DNA of 14,727 bases. Origin: Candidatus Neomicrothrix sp. UBA2110. GTDB taxonomy: Bacteria; Actinomycetota; Acidimicrobiia; Acidimicrobiales; Poriferisodalaceae. The notes beneath the pieces were generated by a model, which did no database searches, was not told where the DNA came from, and saw only the letters and a list, made by a program, of their open reading frames with translations. Positions 1 to 7,431 of this stretch are shown piece after piece (position 1 is the stretch's first letter; each line of letters opens with the position of its first letter). Both the position numbers and the translations under genes were made by a program. The stretch is from contig DCYM01000141.1 of NCBI GenBank assembly GCA_002331465.1, positions 1 to 14,727 on the forward strand, given 5' to 3'.

Positions 1-998
1 ACGGGGATGCCGCAGGCAGCGGCTTCTAAAGCTACGAGACCAAAAGATTCTGAACGACTGGGGACAAGACACACATCAGCCGCTCGGTAATAATTCGGCA
101 GTAACTGGTGGGGCTGGGGATCGATGAAGATAACTCGCTCACCGAGGCCATGGCGTTTGATACGAGCCATTAAATCTTCGTGAGTCTCGAGACCTTGGTG
201 TCCTGAGAGCCCTCCAACAACGACCAGTCGAGCATCCCTGTGTTGGCTGGCAGCAAGAGCATCAATGGCTAGATCCAATCCCTTGAGAGCTTGGATCCGG
301 CCGACGAAGAGCAGAATAGGGTAATCACCCAAACCGACCGCTTTGCGAGCGGCGTGAGATGCGCCGGGGCTAAAGAGAGTGTGGTCGACTCCAGGTGTCA
401 GAATTTCAATGCGGTCACGCGAGATCTCGTAAAAGGAATCAAGTTGATCTGCTTCAACCTTTCCCGACGCGAAGACGGCGTCTGCGCATCCAATGACAGC
501 GTCTTCGGCACGAATTCGATCCTCTGGTTCCGCGTCACCACTGAAACTCTTTATTCGGCCGAGAGTGTGGAACGTGACCGCAAGAGGTATATCGAACCGA
601 TGTTTGAGGTGATGCCCAGCTACGCCCGATAGCCAATAGTGGGCATGGAGGGCGTCAACTGGTCGACGTTCAAGACGGTCCGCGACACCTTGGGTCCATA
701 TGTCCACCACCGCCGGAAGATCACCTTTTAGAAGGCCCAATGGCCCCGCTTCAATCTGGATGATGTTGACACCAGGTTCGATTTCAACAATTTCTGGGTG
801 TTCCGGTTTAGTTCTTCGCACATAAACGTCGCAATCAATACCCTGATTGGCCATCGAATTAGCTAGTTCCCGGACATAAACGTTCAATCCGCCACTATCG
901 CCAACACCCGCCTGATCCAGAGGTGAGGTGTGCATAGACAGCACGCCTATTTTTCGGATACCGCCGTCAGTCGGGTCGGTGGCGTCTGTGCTTGTCAC
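1..998 (-). CDS. mshA: MshA-like group 1 glycosyltransferase (partial, C-terminus beyond window)
   Basis: Retaining GT-B glycosyltransferase, likely of the D-inositol-3-phosphate glycosyltransferase type that starts mycothiol synthesis in the cytoplasm. The frame is open from a GTG at 998 down to base 1 (332 codons); an in-frame TGA lies 15 nt upstream and there is no other start between. Near residue 20 the translation reads HTSPLDQAGVGDSGGLNVYV, the MshA signature loop (HTSPLxQPGxGDxGGMNVYV) at the donor/acceptor site. Later come HAHYWLSG, the C-domain opening LLFVGRIQALKG, and PSRSESFGLVALEAAACGIPV, the nucleotide-sugar binding E-x7-E region. A TACCTT box ends 8 nt before the GTG, suggesting a leaderless transcript even though a membrane-protein gene ends only 60 bp upstream. 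Sucrose-phosphate-synthase-like transferases share parts of these motifs, so substrate is less certain than family. Confidence 0.88.
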   Translation of the reverse strand, partial: MTSTDATDPTDGGIRKIGVLSMHTSPLDQAGVGDSGGLNVYVRELANSMANQGIDCDVYVRRTKPEHPEIVEIEPGVNIIQIEAGPLGLLKGDLPAVVDIWTQGVADRLERRPVDALHAHYWLSGVAGHHLKHRFDIPLAVTFHTLGRIKSFSGDAEPEDRIRAEDAVIGCADAVFASGKVEADQLDSFYEISRDRIEILTPGVDHTLFSPGASHAARKAVGLGDYPILLFVGRIQALKGLDLAIDALAASQHRDARLVVVGGLSGHQGLETHEDLMARIKRHGLGERVIFIDPQPHQLLPNYYRAADVCLVPSRSESFGLVALEAAACGIP

Positions 999-1058
999 GA
1001 AGAACCAAGGTAGTCAATGAATCCCGTCACTCCACTCAGTTCCGACTTTGTCCGCAAC

Positions 1059-1805
1059 TCAGATGAATAAAAGGTTGATTGTCCAGACCCAAAGAGGTGT
1101 CACTAAAAAGTACGACGAGAACCTTTGTAGATCATGGCCGCTGTCGAAGGAAACCAACCGCATGATGATTCGACCAAGAGGTATTGCTCCGCCAACTAAC
1201 AGAGCAAACGGCCAAAACCATGTCGGTGAGATCGGGGAGGCCGAGATTTGGATAGACGTCCACAGAATCGCCAGCGCCCCGCCAATCCCAATGAATGGAG
1301 CCAAATGCCGTCGTGAGCGATCTCTCATCCCTAACCCAAGACCCAAATCATGCACGTAGACCAAGCTGAGGAGTAGCCCCACGGAGCTCGAGTCGCGGAA
1401 CGCTAACACCGTCAGGCTCGCAGCCGTCAAGCTTGCCGGCAACCAAGCAACCATCACCCTTCGCGTCTGTGTTAGGACCCGGCTTTGCGTCTTATTGCCT
1501 ATGGCTGCTATCACTGGCGTCGACACAAACGCGGCTGTTGCGACGACCCCAACAAGTCGGAAGTCATTGAGAATCCCGCTTAGCGCAACCAGAACCAGTA
1601 AGGCGACTGCAGGCATGCGTTCAGAAAGAGAGTTTCCTGAAGCTCGCCACGAGGCAGCGAGCGCAGCGAACATTAAGACCACGCCAAAGATTGGCGGGCT
1701 GATTTGTAATCCAATGATGAGAGTGCAGTAGCCGATGAACCCCGACAGCAATGCTCGATGTGGGGTCCCGTAGAACATTACGAATCTGTCGAGCGAACCT
1801 CTCAT
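1059..1805 (-). CDS. polytopic membrane protein of unknown function
   Basis: A 248-residue hydrophobic protein with about eight predicted membrane segments separated by short, often Arg-rich loops; the last segment runs almost to the C-terminus (PLWVWTINLLFI). I do not recognise a family. A longer reading from 1892 is open, but its first 29 residues (Arg/Gly-rich) are the antisense-free shadow of the upstream MoaD-like gene, so I take the ATG at 1805. That ATG overlaps the upstream stop as TAATG, a typical re-initiation junction, so the two proteins are probably made together. The MshA-like gene follows 60 bp downstream. The segment VYVHDLGLGLGMRDRSRR, with a charged loop after a membrane helix, is the most distinctive part and could be a functional site; no activity can be assigned from it. 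Confidence 0.75.
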   Translation of the reverse strand: MRGSLDRFVMFYGTPHRALLSGFIGYCTLIIGLQISPPIFGVVLMFAALAASWRASGNSLSERMPAVALLVLVALSGILNDFRLVGVVATAAFVSTPVIAAIGNKTQSRVLTQTRRVMVAWLPASLTAASLTVLAFRDSSSVGLLLSLVYVHDLGLGLGMRDRSRRHLAPFIGIGGALAILWTSIQISASPISPTWFWPFALLVGGAIPLGRIIMRLVSFDSGHDLQRFSSYFLVTPLWVWTINLLFI

Positions 1806-2047
1806 TAACCGCCCGAAACTGGAGGCAGCACCGCTACCTCGTCGCCATCTGAAATTTCGGTGTCTCCCTCTACCGGGTCTCCGTTCAGCCATACGCGGCT
1901 TATGGCCAAGATCTCCGAAAACTCGTCACCAAAGTCGTTCTGAGCTAGTGAAAGTATTTCACTGACTGTGGAAGCGTCGTAGAGGGTTGTACTCACGCCC
2001 GCCGCTTCGCGGGCACCCGCGAACAGCCGAAGAGTCACCACTGCCAT
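1805..2047 (-). CDS. MoaD/ThiS family sulfur-carrier protein
   Basis: An 80-residue beta-grasp protein of the ubiquitin-like sulfur-carrier superfamily. Family marks are LFAGAREAAG near residues 8-17, VWLNGDPVEGD in the middle and a terminal DEVAVLPPVSGG, whose exposed Gly-Gly is adenylated and thiocarboxylated by an E1-like enzyme (MoeB/ThiF type) before sulfur donation. PPVSGG and LFA..REAAG favour MoaD (small subunit of molybdopterin synthase) over ThiS, but no moaE or other cofactor gene is present here, so the pathway stays open. The ATG at 2047 lies 6 nt after a TAGGAT box, with no Shine-Dalgarno, consistent with leaderless translation. The stop overlaps the start of the next gene (TAATG). 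Confidence 0.88.
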   Translation of the reverse strand: MAVVTLRLFAGAREAAGVSTTLYDASTVSEILSLAQNDFGDEFSEILAISRVWLNGDPVEGDTEISDGDEVAVLPPVSGG

Positions 2048-2053
2048 TCCTGG

Positions 2054-2059
2054 ATCCTA
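2054..2059 (-). promoter_or_regulatory. -10 box for leaderless MoaD-like gene
   Basis: TAGGAT on the minus strand, 6 nt from the ATG at 2047. The predicted transcription start would coincide with the start codon. No convincing -35 is visible. Confidence 0.5.
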
Positions 2060-2132
2060 CCTGCGCTTGCTGTGGAGCTTTGGCGGCAACCCGGTACGTT
2101 CTTCGAAGTAGCAATGAGAGAAAAGGTGTTGG

Positions 2133-2717
2133 GTGGAAATACTTGCTCTTCGACATGGCCAGTCAGAGTGGAATGCTGAAGGACGCTGGCAAGGCCAAGC
2201 TGATTCTCCACTTACTTCTTTAGGAGAGCAGCAGGCGTTGCTTGCAGCCAATCAGTTGCTAAGCAGTGGCGAAATTTTTGACACAATCGCTTCGAGCGAT
2301 CTGCAGCGGGCTCAACGCACTGCGGAGATCATTGCCGAGATTGTTGGCGATGGAGTGGTGGAACTTCGGACTGAATTTAGGGAGCGTTTGGCGGGTAGTT
2401 GGCAGGGCCTGACGCGTTCAGAAATTGAAACGCTGTCGCCTGGCGCCATTGAACATCAGCGATGGCCGGAGGGGTATGAGTCGGACGAATCAGTGATTGG
2501 CAGAGTGATACCTGCGATCCACGAGTTAGCGAAAACTAGCGACCGTCTTTTAATTGTTGCTCACTCTGGACTGATTCGCGCATTGGACCGAGCTTCGAAT
2601 GCTCTTCCCGCGTCAATTCCCAACCTTTCAGGCCGGCGGTATCAGTTCAACCAGCGGTTATTACCGGGTGAAATCGTCCACTTTTCCGCGGATGTCACCG
2701 GGCACGGAATCGAATAA
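2133..2717 (+). CDS. histidine phosphatase family protein (phosphoglycerate mutase-like)
   Basis: A 194-residue cytosolic member of the histidine phosphatase superfamily. LALRHGQSEWN puts the phosphohistidine at H8, SSDLQRAQRTA supplies Arg59, FRERLAGSWQG supplies the catalytic acid Glu84, and VAHSGLIR gives His144; together these form the complete active-site pocket. Length and sequence fit the phosphatase branch (CobC, GpgP, broad phosphatases) rather than glycolytic mutase, which is about 230-250 residues. The substrate cannot be told. Start is GTG at 2133, with AGAAAAGG (2119-2126) as ribosome binding site. It is divergent from the MoaD-like gene across 85 bp. In other actinobacteria a phosphoglycerate mutase also sits near mshA, so the proximity may be conserved. 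Confidence 0.9.
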   Translation: MEILALRHGQSEWNAEGRWQGQADSPLTSLGEQQALLAANQLLSSGEIFDTIASSDLQRAQRTAEIIAEIVGDGVVELRTEFRERLAGSWQGLTRSEIETLSPGAIEHQRWPEGYESDESVIGRVIPAIHELAKTSDRLLIVAHSGLIRALDRASNALPASIPNLSGRRYQFNQRLLPGEIVHFSADVTGHGIE

Positions 2718-2733
2718 GAAATCGCTATCGGCG

Positions 2734-2943
2734 CTAGAGCTCTACGTGGCCTACCCATGCTGAAGCTGTACCGGGGTCCGTGTCGTCAGCTAGGGCTCGC
2801 AAGGTCGATTCAACTTTCGAAAACTCGACTTCAAGGTTGTCTAACTGGGCTTCGCTCAACGAAGTTCGAGGGTCCATGACATTTTTGTCTTCGTTACTCA
2901 CGAGAACGAGTTTAGGTTCAGATCTCGCTTCTTTATTGGACAA
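2734..2943 (-). CDS. small acidic hypothetical protein
   Basis: A 69-residue ORF 53 bp downstream of the CobW-type gene on the same strand, apparently the last gene of that operon. The only conventional start is TTG at 2943, without a clear Shine-Dalgarno. The central segment SEAQLDNLEVEFSKVESTLRAL looks like one amphipathic helix and recalls the coiled-coil helix of DksA/TraR-like proteins (LDxLExELxxVExAL), but the zinc-finger cysteines of that family are absent. The open frame continues upstream of the TTG into the end of the CobW gene, so the true N-terminus is uncertain. Function unknown. Confidence 0.5.
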   Translation of the reverse strand: MSNKEARSEPKLVLVSNEDKNVMDPRTSLSEAQLDNLEVEFSKVESTLRALADDTDPGTASAWVGHVEL

Positions 2944-2996
2944 GGGGGCGATCTTTACACAGTGCCGGAGCGTCTTGGACCCTGTGATATTTGAAT

Positions 2997-4004
2997 TTAA
3001 CTTTTGGTGATACCAGCCAACATGGCTGCGGCAGCGTCCACGTCAATCTGATCTAAACCAATCAGGACTAGAGCCTGAAAAGGCCCGTCACTTGACTGTT
3101 CGATGGACCATCGGCGACCTACGACTTCTAGGTGGTACCGATTTCCGTGTTGGTCATCGAACCAACCTTTGGCTCGGAGGAGTTGGTGATCTGATTGTTC
3201 GAGTGCGTTCCCCAGATGGATGGGATCCCATGGTCCTGCCGGGTTTATAACGGTGGAAACGACATCGAAATTACTGAAGTTCTCAGAATTCGTTATTGAG
3301 ACGCCTTTGTCGCTGGCGCCACACAACACATTCACATCGATTTGGCCCCTTTCCACGGGAAGGATCCTGCTACCGGGAGCAGCTTTTGCGACTAGGTCAT
3401 GAGCTGTTTGGCGAATGTCCTCGTTTACAAGGTCGATTTTCGACAGGACAACAAGATGGGCTGCCTGGAGTTGTCTATGCAGCAAAGATGCTGTGTGATG
3501 ATTCCCTAGTTGCTCTTCGAGCGATCTCGAGTCGGCAACTGCCACGATGCCGTCAAGATGGCATCCATTTGTTCCGTGGATTGCCTGAGCAACGCTGATT
3601 GGATCCGCAACACCGGTTGCTTCGATAATGACGACGTCATAATCACCAGTTCGGGCCAAGGTTTCCAATTGGTTCGATAAATCGTCGGCTAATGCGCAAC
3701 ACACACAACCGTTAGCTAAGGAAATACGGCTGGGAGTTTCAGCGGCAACGAGGTGAGCATCTACTTCGATTTCGCCAACATCATTCACAACAGCTGCAAT
3801 TTTCAGGCCCTGGGGACGTTCCAGTGCATGGCGGAGGATGGTGGTTTTCCCACTCCCCAAGAAGCCAGTTAGAAGTGTGACAGCCAGATCCGTTTGTACA
3901 TTGCTCTTTTCTTGATCGTGGTGCCGGGAGGCGTTCAGGGTTGATACGACTCGACTCCAAGCGGAATCGAGTTCGTCGAACCGCGCTTTAATTGGTTGAC
4001 TCAC
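2997..4004 (-). CDS. CobW/G3E family GTPase (COG0523 metallochaperone-like)
   Basis: A 335-residue P-loop GTPase of the G3E family, which delivers or gates metal ions (Zn, Co, Ni, Fe) for client enzymes. Seen: Walker A GFLGSGKTT (about residues 47-55), the family metal motif NGCVCC (cysteines about 100, 102, 103), IIEATGVADP as the switch/Walker B region, LSKIDL as guanine-specificity motif, and a C-terminal CobW_C-like part with LLRAKGWFDD and HLEVVGRRW. The frame is open to 4118, but that stretch overlaps the amidohydrolase heavily. The first usable start is GTG at 4004, overlapping the amidohydrolase end by 17 nt. This leaves about 40 residues ahead of the GTPase fold, more than usual, and no ATG lies between. 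The pairing with a metal-dependent amidohydrolase suggests a client relationship (inference). Confidence 0.88.
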   Translation of the reverse strand: MSQPIKARFDELDSAWSRVVSTLNASRHHDQEKSNVQTDLAVTLLTGFLGSGKTTILRHALERPQGLKIAAVVNDVGEIEVDAHLVAAETPSRISLANGCVCCALADDLSNQLETLARTGDYDVVIIEATGVADPISVAQAIHGTNGCHLDGIVAVADSRSLEEQLGNHHTASLLHRQLQAAHLVVLSKIDLVNEDIRQTAHDLVAKAAPGSRILPVERGQIDVNVLCGASDKGVSITNSENFSNFDVVSTVINPAGPWDPIHLGNALEQSDHQLLRAKGWFDDQHGNRYHLEVVGRRWSIEQSSDGPFQALVLIGLDQIDVDAAAAMLAGITKS

Positions 4005-5649
4005 CGGCAAGCACAGTGTCGTGTACCTCAATATCTCTGAGGTCTTCGGGGTGGACTTGGTATGGGTCATCATCCAACACGGTGAAATCTGCGTGTTTTC
4101 CGACCTCAATAGATCCAAGGCGGTCGTCTCGGTTCAAAATATATGCGGCATCGATAGTGATCGCGCGAAGAGCGCTGTCAACGGAGATCCTTTCGCCGGG
4201 TGCGAGCACCGTTTCTCCGTCGGCACCTATTCGGTTTACCGCACACCAAGCAGCCAGCAACGGTGAGAGTGGAGTGACAACAAGATTGAAATCACTATGA
4301 AGAGCGAAAGGAACGCGCGCTCGTTCTAGGGAGCCAAGTCGCGCTGTTGCTTCGCTACGGTCAGGGCCGAAACCGTGGTCACTGTGGAGTTGAGCCCGGA
4401 AGTGAACAAAGTAGATATTGACGGACGCCTGTCCGCCTAGCGCTGCGAGTCGTTTCGCCTGCGATGGCGAAGAGATGCAGTAATGCTCGATCGTAAAACG
4501 GTGATCGAATCTGGGATGTATGCGCTGCAGAGCTTCCAGTGTGTCCAAGGTCATATCTACTGTTCGGTCTCCGTTGGCATGCGAGTGGATTTGCACGCCT
4601 GCTTTCCAAAACGGGAGCATCCGTTCCACCATGTTTTCCCATGGGATCTCGCCAGTATGAGCAGTGTCCTCGTCCAAGTAACCGGGCTCGTTCATCACCA
4701 GAGTCATGGACGGGTAAGAGCCATCGTTCACGTATTTGATGCCGTGAGTGTTAAGTCGTTCATCTCCTTGTCGCCTTTTTGCAGCGAGAAACTCAAGCAT
4801 GTCGTCACCAAATTCTCTAACAAGCTTGGGTTCAAAAGGAATCATGAACATCCGTAGGGGCAATGTGCCGTCCGACATTGCTCTCGCGTGATCTTCCCAT
4901 TCTGGTTCGAAACCATCAGCCATCCCCCAGACCAGATCCGCTGTGGTTGTGACACCTGCAGCTTTGGCGACTGCTCCCATGCGATCGATTGCCGCGCGTC
5001 CTGAACCTGGCCCATACACCACGTCTGCGACTGGTCTGGTAGCTCGTGCGGTTGCTTCAGTCTCTACGAACCACCCGTTGAGGCGCCCATCTGGATACCG
5101 GCCGATCCCGTGACCTACTGAGTCATCGTCGACGCCGATGAGTTTCAACATTGGCGAGTTGGCGTAGATGATGTGAGGTGCATACGCAATAACCCATATA
5201 GGAACGGTGTCACTAATTTGGTCAAGCATGTCTCGGTCTAGATGCCCTGATTGACTAGCCGGATCGTATCCCCACGCGGTAATAGGTATTTCGGGGTCGG
5301 ACCGTTCCGCAGCCAACGCGCGAAGTTGGTTGAGTACTGCGTCTCGAGTGGGAAGGCCTTTTCTTAAACCGTCCGGAGCTGCAGACTCGATAGGGCCAAC
5401 ATATTCCAACCCCATATAGGTGCCGCTTAGCCGGAGATGCGTGTGTGGGTCGATGAAGCCGGGCATCAGGATCTTGTCGCTATAACGATCGTCAATTGAG
5501 TGGGGGTGGCGACGCAACCACGGCTCGATTGATTCAACTGATCCAACGGACACAATTCGACCGTCCGCAACCGCCACTGCGGACGCGTCAGGGCGTCCTT
5601 GATCCATTGTGTGAATGTGCGCAGCTGTGTAGACAGTTATGTGTTCCAT
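3988..5649 (-). CDS. amidohydrolase family 3 protein (YtcJ-like)
   Basis: A 553-residue metal-dependent hydrolase of the amidohydrolase superfamily. The N-terminal beta-sandwich part (TAAHIHTMDQGRPDASAVAV) is followed by the metal-binding strand MPGFIDPHTHLRLSG with His69 and His71, a distal QIHSHANGDRTVDMTLD motif typical of the Amidohydro_3/YtcJ group, FTIEHYCIS, and ALHSDFNLVVTPLSPL near the C-terminus, closing with ADFTVLDDDPY, the family tail that rebuilds the sandwich. The length matches the family (about 530-570). No signal peptide is visible, so it should act in the cytosol. The natural substrate is not predictable; relatives hydrolyse N-substituted amides and formyl or aryl groups. 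ATG at 5649 is preceded by GGGG about 9 nt upstream. It is first in an operon with the CobW-type GTPase. Confidence 0.92.
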   Translation of the reverse strand: MEHITVYTAAHIHTMDQGRPDASAVAVADGRIVSVGSVESIEPWLRRHPHSIDDRYSDKILMPGFIDPHTHLRLSGTYMGLEYVGPIESAAPDGLRKGLPTRDAVLNQLRALAAERSDPEIPITAWGYDPASQSGHLDRDMLDQISDTVPIWVIAYAPHIIYANSPMLKLIGVDDDSVGHGIGRYPDGRLNGWFVETEATARATRPVADVVYGPGSGRAAIDRMGAVAKAAGVTTTADLVWGMADGFEPEWEDHARAMSDGTLPLRMFMIPFEPKLVREFGDDMLEFLAAKRRQGDERLNTHGIKYVNDGSYPSMTLVMNEPGYLDEDTAHTGEIPWENMVERMLPFWKAGVQIHSHANGDRTVDMTLDTLEALQRIHPRFDHRFTIEHYCISSPSQAKRLAALGGQASVNIYFVHFRAQLHSDHGFGPDRSEATARLGSLERARVPFALHSDFNLVVTPLSPLLAAWCAVNRIGADGETVLAPGERISVDSALRAITIDAAYILNRDDRLGSIEVGKHADFTVLDDDPYQVHPEDLRDIEVHDTVLAGESTN

Positions 5650-5808
5650 AGGAGCCCCAGATCGCTGTTCGTACCGTATCCTTCTCAGCTCTCAGGTTTC
5701 ACGAAATCTCATTCGCAGCGTTGGCCAGCTTGATGGAAGTCTCGTTAGACGGGTCAAGTTCAACTAGATGATGAAGATTCACTCGGGGCTTGAATCCATT
5801 TGGCGTCG

Positions 5809-5814
5809 TACAAT
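5809..5814 (+). promoter_or_regulatory. -10 box TACAAT before small ORF
   Basis: TACAAT ends 7 nt before the GTG at 5822. A TTGAAT lies upstream (5790-5795), but its 13-nt spacer is short for a -35/-10 pair, so only the -10 is called. Confidence 0.35.
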
Positions 5815-5821
5815 TGGTTTT

Positions 5822-6028
5822 GTGGAAGAGGTTGAGTGCACAGCTCTCGAGAACGATTGGGATTCTCCTCCTAATCCATTAATGCACCCACCTTGTCTAT
5901 GCCCCAAATGCAAGGTCGACCCCCTCGAACTAGAGCTTGAACCCGACCGTCTCCGAGCGAGCGGCATGCGTCAGCGCCCCTTGGTGGAAGCATTAGAACT
6001 AGGTAACGAGGGACAAACCGTTTTATAA
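5822..6028 (+). CDS. small Cys-containing hypothetical protein
   Basis: A possible 68-residue protein with no recognised family. It is Pro/Glu/Leu-rich with a central HPPCLCPKC cluster (three cysteines, one CxxC) that could bind a metal. The frame is open from an ATG at 5768, but that start directly follows a TAG and has no ribosome site. The internal GTG at 5822 sits 7 nt after a TACAAT box, so a leaderless start there is more likely. The stop TAA shares the palindrome TTATAA with the stop of the convergent cupin gene. The reverse-strand reading here is Ser/Arg-rich and looks like a shadow. Whether this is expressed remains open. Confidence 0.42.
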   Translation: MEEVECTALENDWDSPPNPLMHPPCLCPKCKVDPLELELEPDRLRASGMRQRPLVEALELGNEGQTVL

Positions 6029-6661
6029 CTGCTTGCGCCATTCAGCCACTATTGCTCGGTACTCTCCTCGGCCCGGGTTCGAAATAGTGAAATTCGATCG
6101 AGGGGATTGCCATATGGCATCACCGGCGGAACACGACATCAACGTTTGGTTGTGCAGTTCGTCTTCTATCAGGACAACGGCAGCTTCCAATACAACGGTG
6201 AGGCTATAGAAGTCGTAGCTGATCGGCCCGGTCGTTTCCTCGGGCTGAATTCTTAGCCGGTATACCCGCAGACGGTCATGTTCTTTTTGAACGGAATGAC
6301 AGGGAACGTTGAGGGGGAACGAAGCCGATATCGGCGGTGCTGCTTTTAGCTCGGCGCCAATCATTCGGGCATCACCCAATCCGATATTGCAAACGCGATG
6401 GATGAGCGGCTCAGAAAGATGGGCACGCAAGAAAGCTCCTCCAGCTGTTATTTGCGCCGTTGAGCTTGTGGACTCGCCGAAGGTGCGATCTTCTACAGAG
6501 CTATCTGCGATCATTACGTAAAAAGTGTCAACGTCGTGGCGGTGGTACAACGTTTGGTCACCTTCGGGAATCAAGACGTCGTATAGCCGTATGTAGTCGT
6601 TCTCGAAACGGTGTCTGTGCCGCGGTTCGTCTCGAACCTCGACATATTCGTCATGTCCCAT
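6023..6661 (-). CDS. cupin-fold (bicupin-like) protein
   Basis: A 212-residue protein with a clear cupin motif near the N-terminus: PEGDQTLYHRHDVDTFYVMI, with His40 and His42 as likely metal ligands, although the usual glutamate four residues later is not seen. ITAGGAFLRAHLSEPLIHRV completes the first barrel. The second half (VLEAAVVLIEDE, then SAGDAIWQSPRSNFTISNPG) has cupin-like strand pattern and a GD-x-W turn but no His pair, so it looks like a degenerate second barrel. Function is unknown; relatives range from sugar-binding proteins to dioxygenases. ATG at 6661 has an AAGG about 11 nt upstream. It stands alone, convergent with the small Cys protein and divergent from tRNA-Lys. Confidence 0.78.
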   Translation of the reverse strand: MGHDEYVEVRDEPRHRHRFENDYIRLYDVLIPEGDQTLYHRHDVDTFYVMIADSSVEDRTFGESTSSTAQITAGGAFLRAHLSEPLIHRVCNIGLGDARMIGAELKAAPPISASFPLNVPCHSVQKEHDRLRVYRLRIQPEETTGPISYDFYSLTVVLEAAVVLIEDELHNQTLMSCSAGDAIWQSPRSNFTISNPGRGEYRAIVAEWRKQL

Positions 6662-6851
6662 GCGTTATGCACCTTGGTTGGAAGTCTCGCTGTGCCATCT
6701 TTATTCACCCTCTCACTCGAGGGTCGGACCTGCACTTGTTACTTACCTCGATTAGCAACGTTCAAGGCGTTTGTTAAGAGGACCGAAAATGATGGTGACG
6801 GAGGCTGGTTGTCCGGAGGACCTAGTACAGGCACACCGGTACGATGGTGGC
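6662..6851. other. intergenic stretch between cupin gene and tRNA-Lys
   Basis: About 190 bases with no ORF of coding character and no hairpin I could support. It must hold the promoter for the tRNA and probably that for the cupin gene. TACGAT at 6840-6845 lies just before the tRNA but without a good -35. Confidence 0.4.
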
Positions 6852-6924
6852 GGGCCGCTAGCTCATCGGGTAGAGCAGGGGACTTTTAATCCCAAGGTGC
6901 CGGGTTCGAGCCCCGGGCGGCCTA
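6852..6924 (+). tRNA. tRNA-Lys (anticodon TTT)
   Basis: A 73-nt cloverleaf: acceptor arm GGGCCGC with GCGGCCT (first pair G-U), TA, D-stem GCTC/GAGC with loop ATCGGGTA, A26, anticodon stem GGGGA / TCCCA around CTTTTAA (TTT at 34-36), variable loop AGGTG, T-arm CCGGG-TTCGAGC-CCCGG, discriminator A. CCA is not encoded. Four of five anticodon stem pairs form; the outermost 27-43 pair is G-A where lysine tRNAs usually have a Watson-Crick pair. The downstream ybaK gene ends 3 bp away on the other strand. Confidence 0.96.
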
Positions 6925-6927
6925 CTT

Positions 6928-7404
6928 TTATCGAACAATTGACGCCAATGTTGCGGTAGTCAAAAGCACTAAGTCTTCCCACCTAATCGAGATATCAAGT
7001 CCTCGTTTTCCTCCGCTGCAATAGATGCGATCGAAGTCACATGCCGAGCTATCGATCACTGTTGGGAGTTGGGTGCGCGTACCTAAGGGACTGATTCCGC
7101 CACGCACGTAACCTGTAATGCGCTCAGCTCTGTGAGGAGCCGCCATCATCGCTTTCTTTTGCCCCAGTGCCCCAGCCGCAGCTTTCAGTTTCAGGATTCG
7201 AGGAACCGGCAAGACCGCCAGCGCGTATCGAGAGTCCACCGTTGCTCCGATATCGATCACCAGCGTCTTGAACACACGGGCTAGTGGAACTCCCAGTGCT
7301 TCGGCGGCTTCTAATCCATATTTTTGATTGTCGGGATCGTGCTCATAGGGGTGAACCCCGATCTGAATTCCCGCTGCAGCCGCAGCTTCGATTGCCGGTG
7401 TCAT
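6928..7404 (-). CDS. ybaK: YbaK-type Cys-tRNA(Pro) deacylase
   Basis: A 158-residue trans-editing enzyme of the YbaK/EbsC family, which hydrolyses Cys (and related amino acids) mischarged on tRNA-Pro in the cytosol. It aligns by eye with the E. coli protein throughout: TPAIEAAAAAG, HPYEHDPDNQKYGLEAAEAL, VFKTLVI with the catalytic-pocket lysine, LAVLPVPRILKLKAAAGALG, TGYVRGGISPLGTR, LPTVIDSSACDFDRIYCSGG and KRGLDI. The length is the normal one. ATG at 7404 is preceded by GGAAG about 10 nt upstream. It is convergent with tRNA-Lys and downstream of a small basic ORF and dut on the same strand. Confidence 0.95.
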   Translation of the reverse strand: MTPAIEAAAAAGIQIGVHPYEHDPDNQKYGLEAAEALGVPLARVFKTLVIDIGATVDSRYALAVLPVPRILKLKAAAGALGQKKAMMAAPHRAERITGYVRGGISPLGTRTQLPTVIDSSACDFDRIYCSGGKRGLDISIRWEDLVLLTTATLASIVR

Positions 7405-7431
7405 GGTGATTCAACTTCCTGGCGAACTTTT

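Noticed and set aside
291..632. 113-codon plus-strand open frame
   Set aside because: It is antisense to the well-conserved MshA-like gene and has no family likeness.
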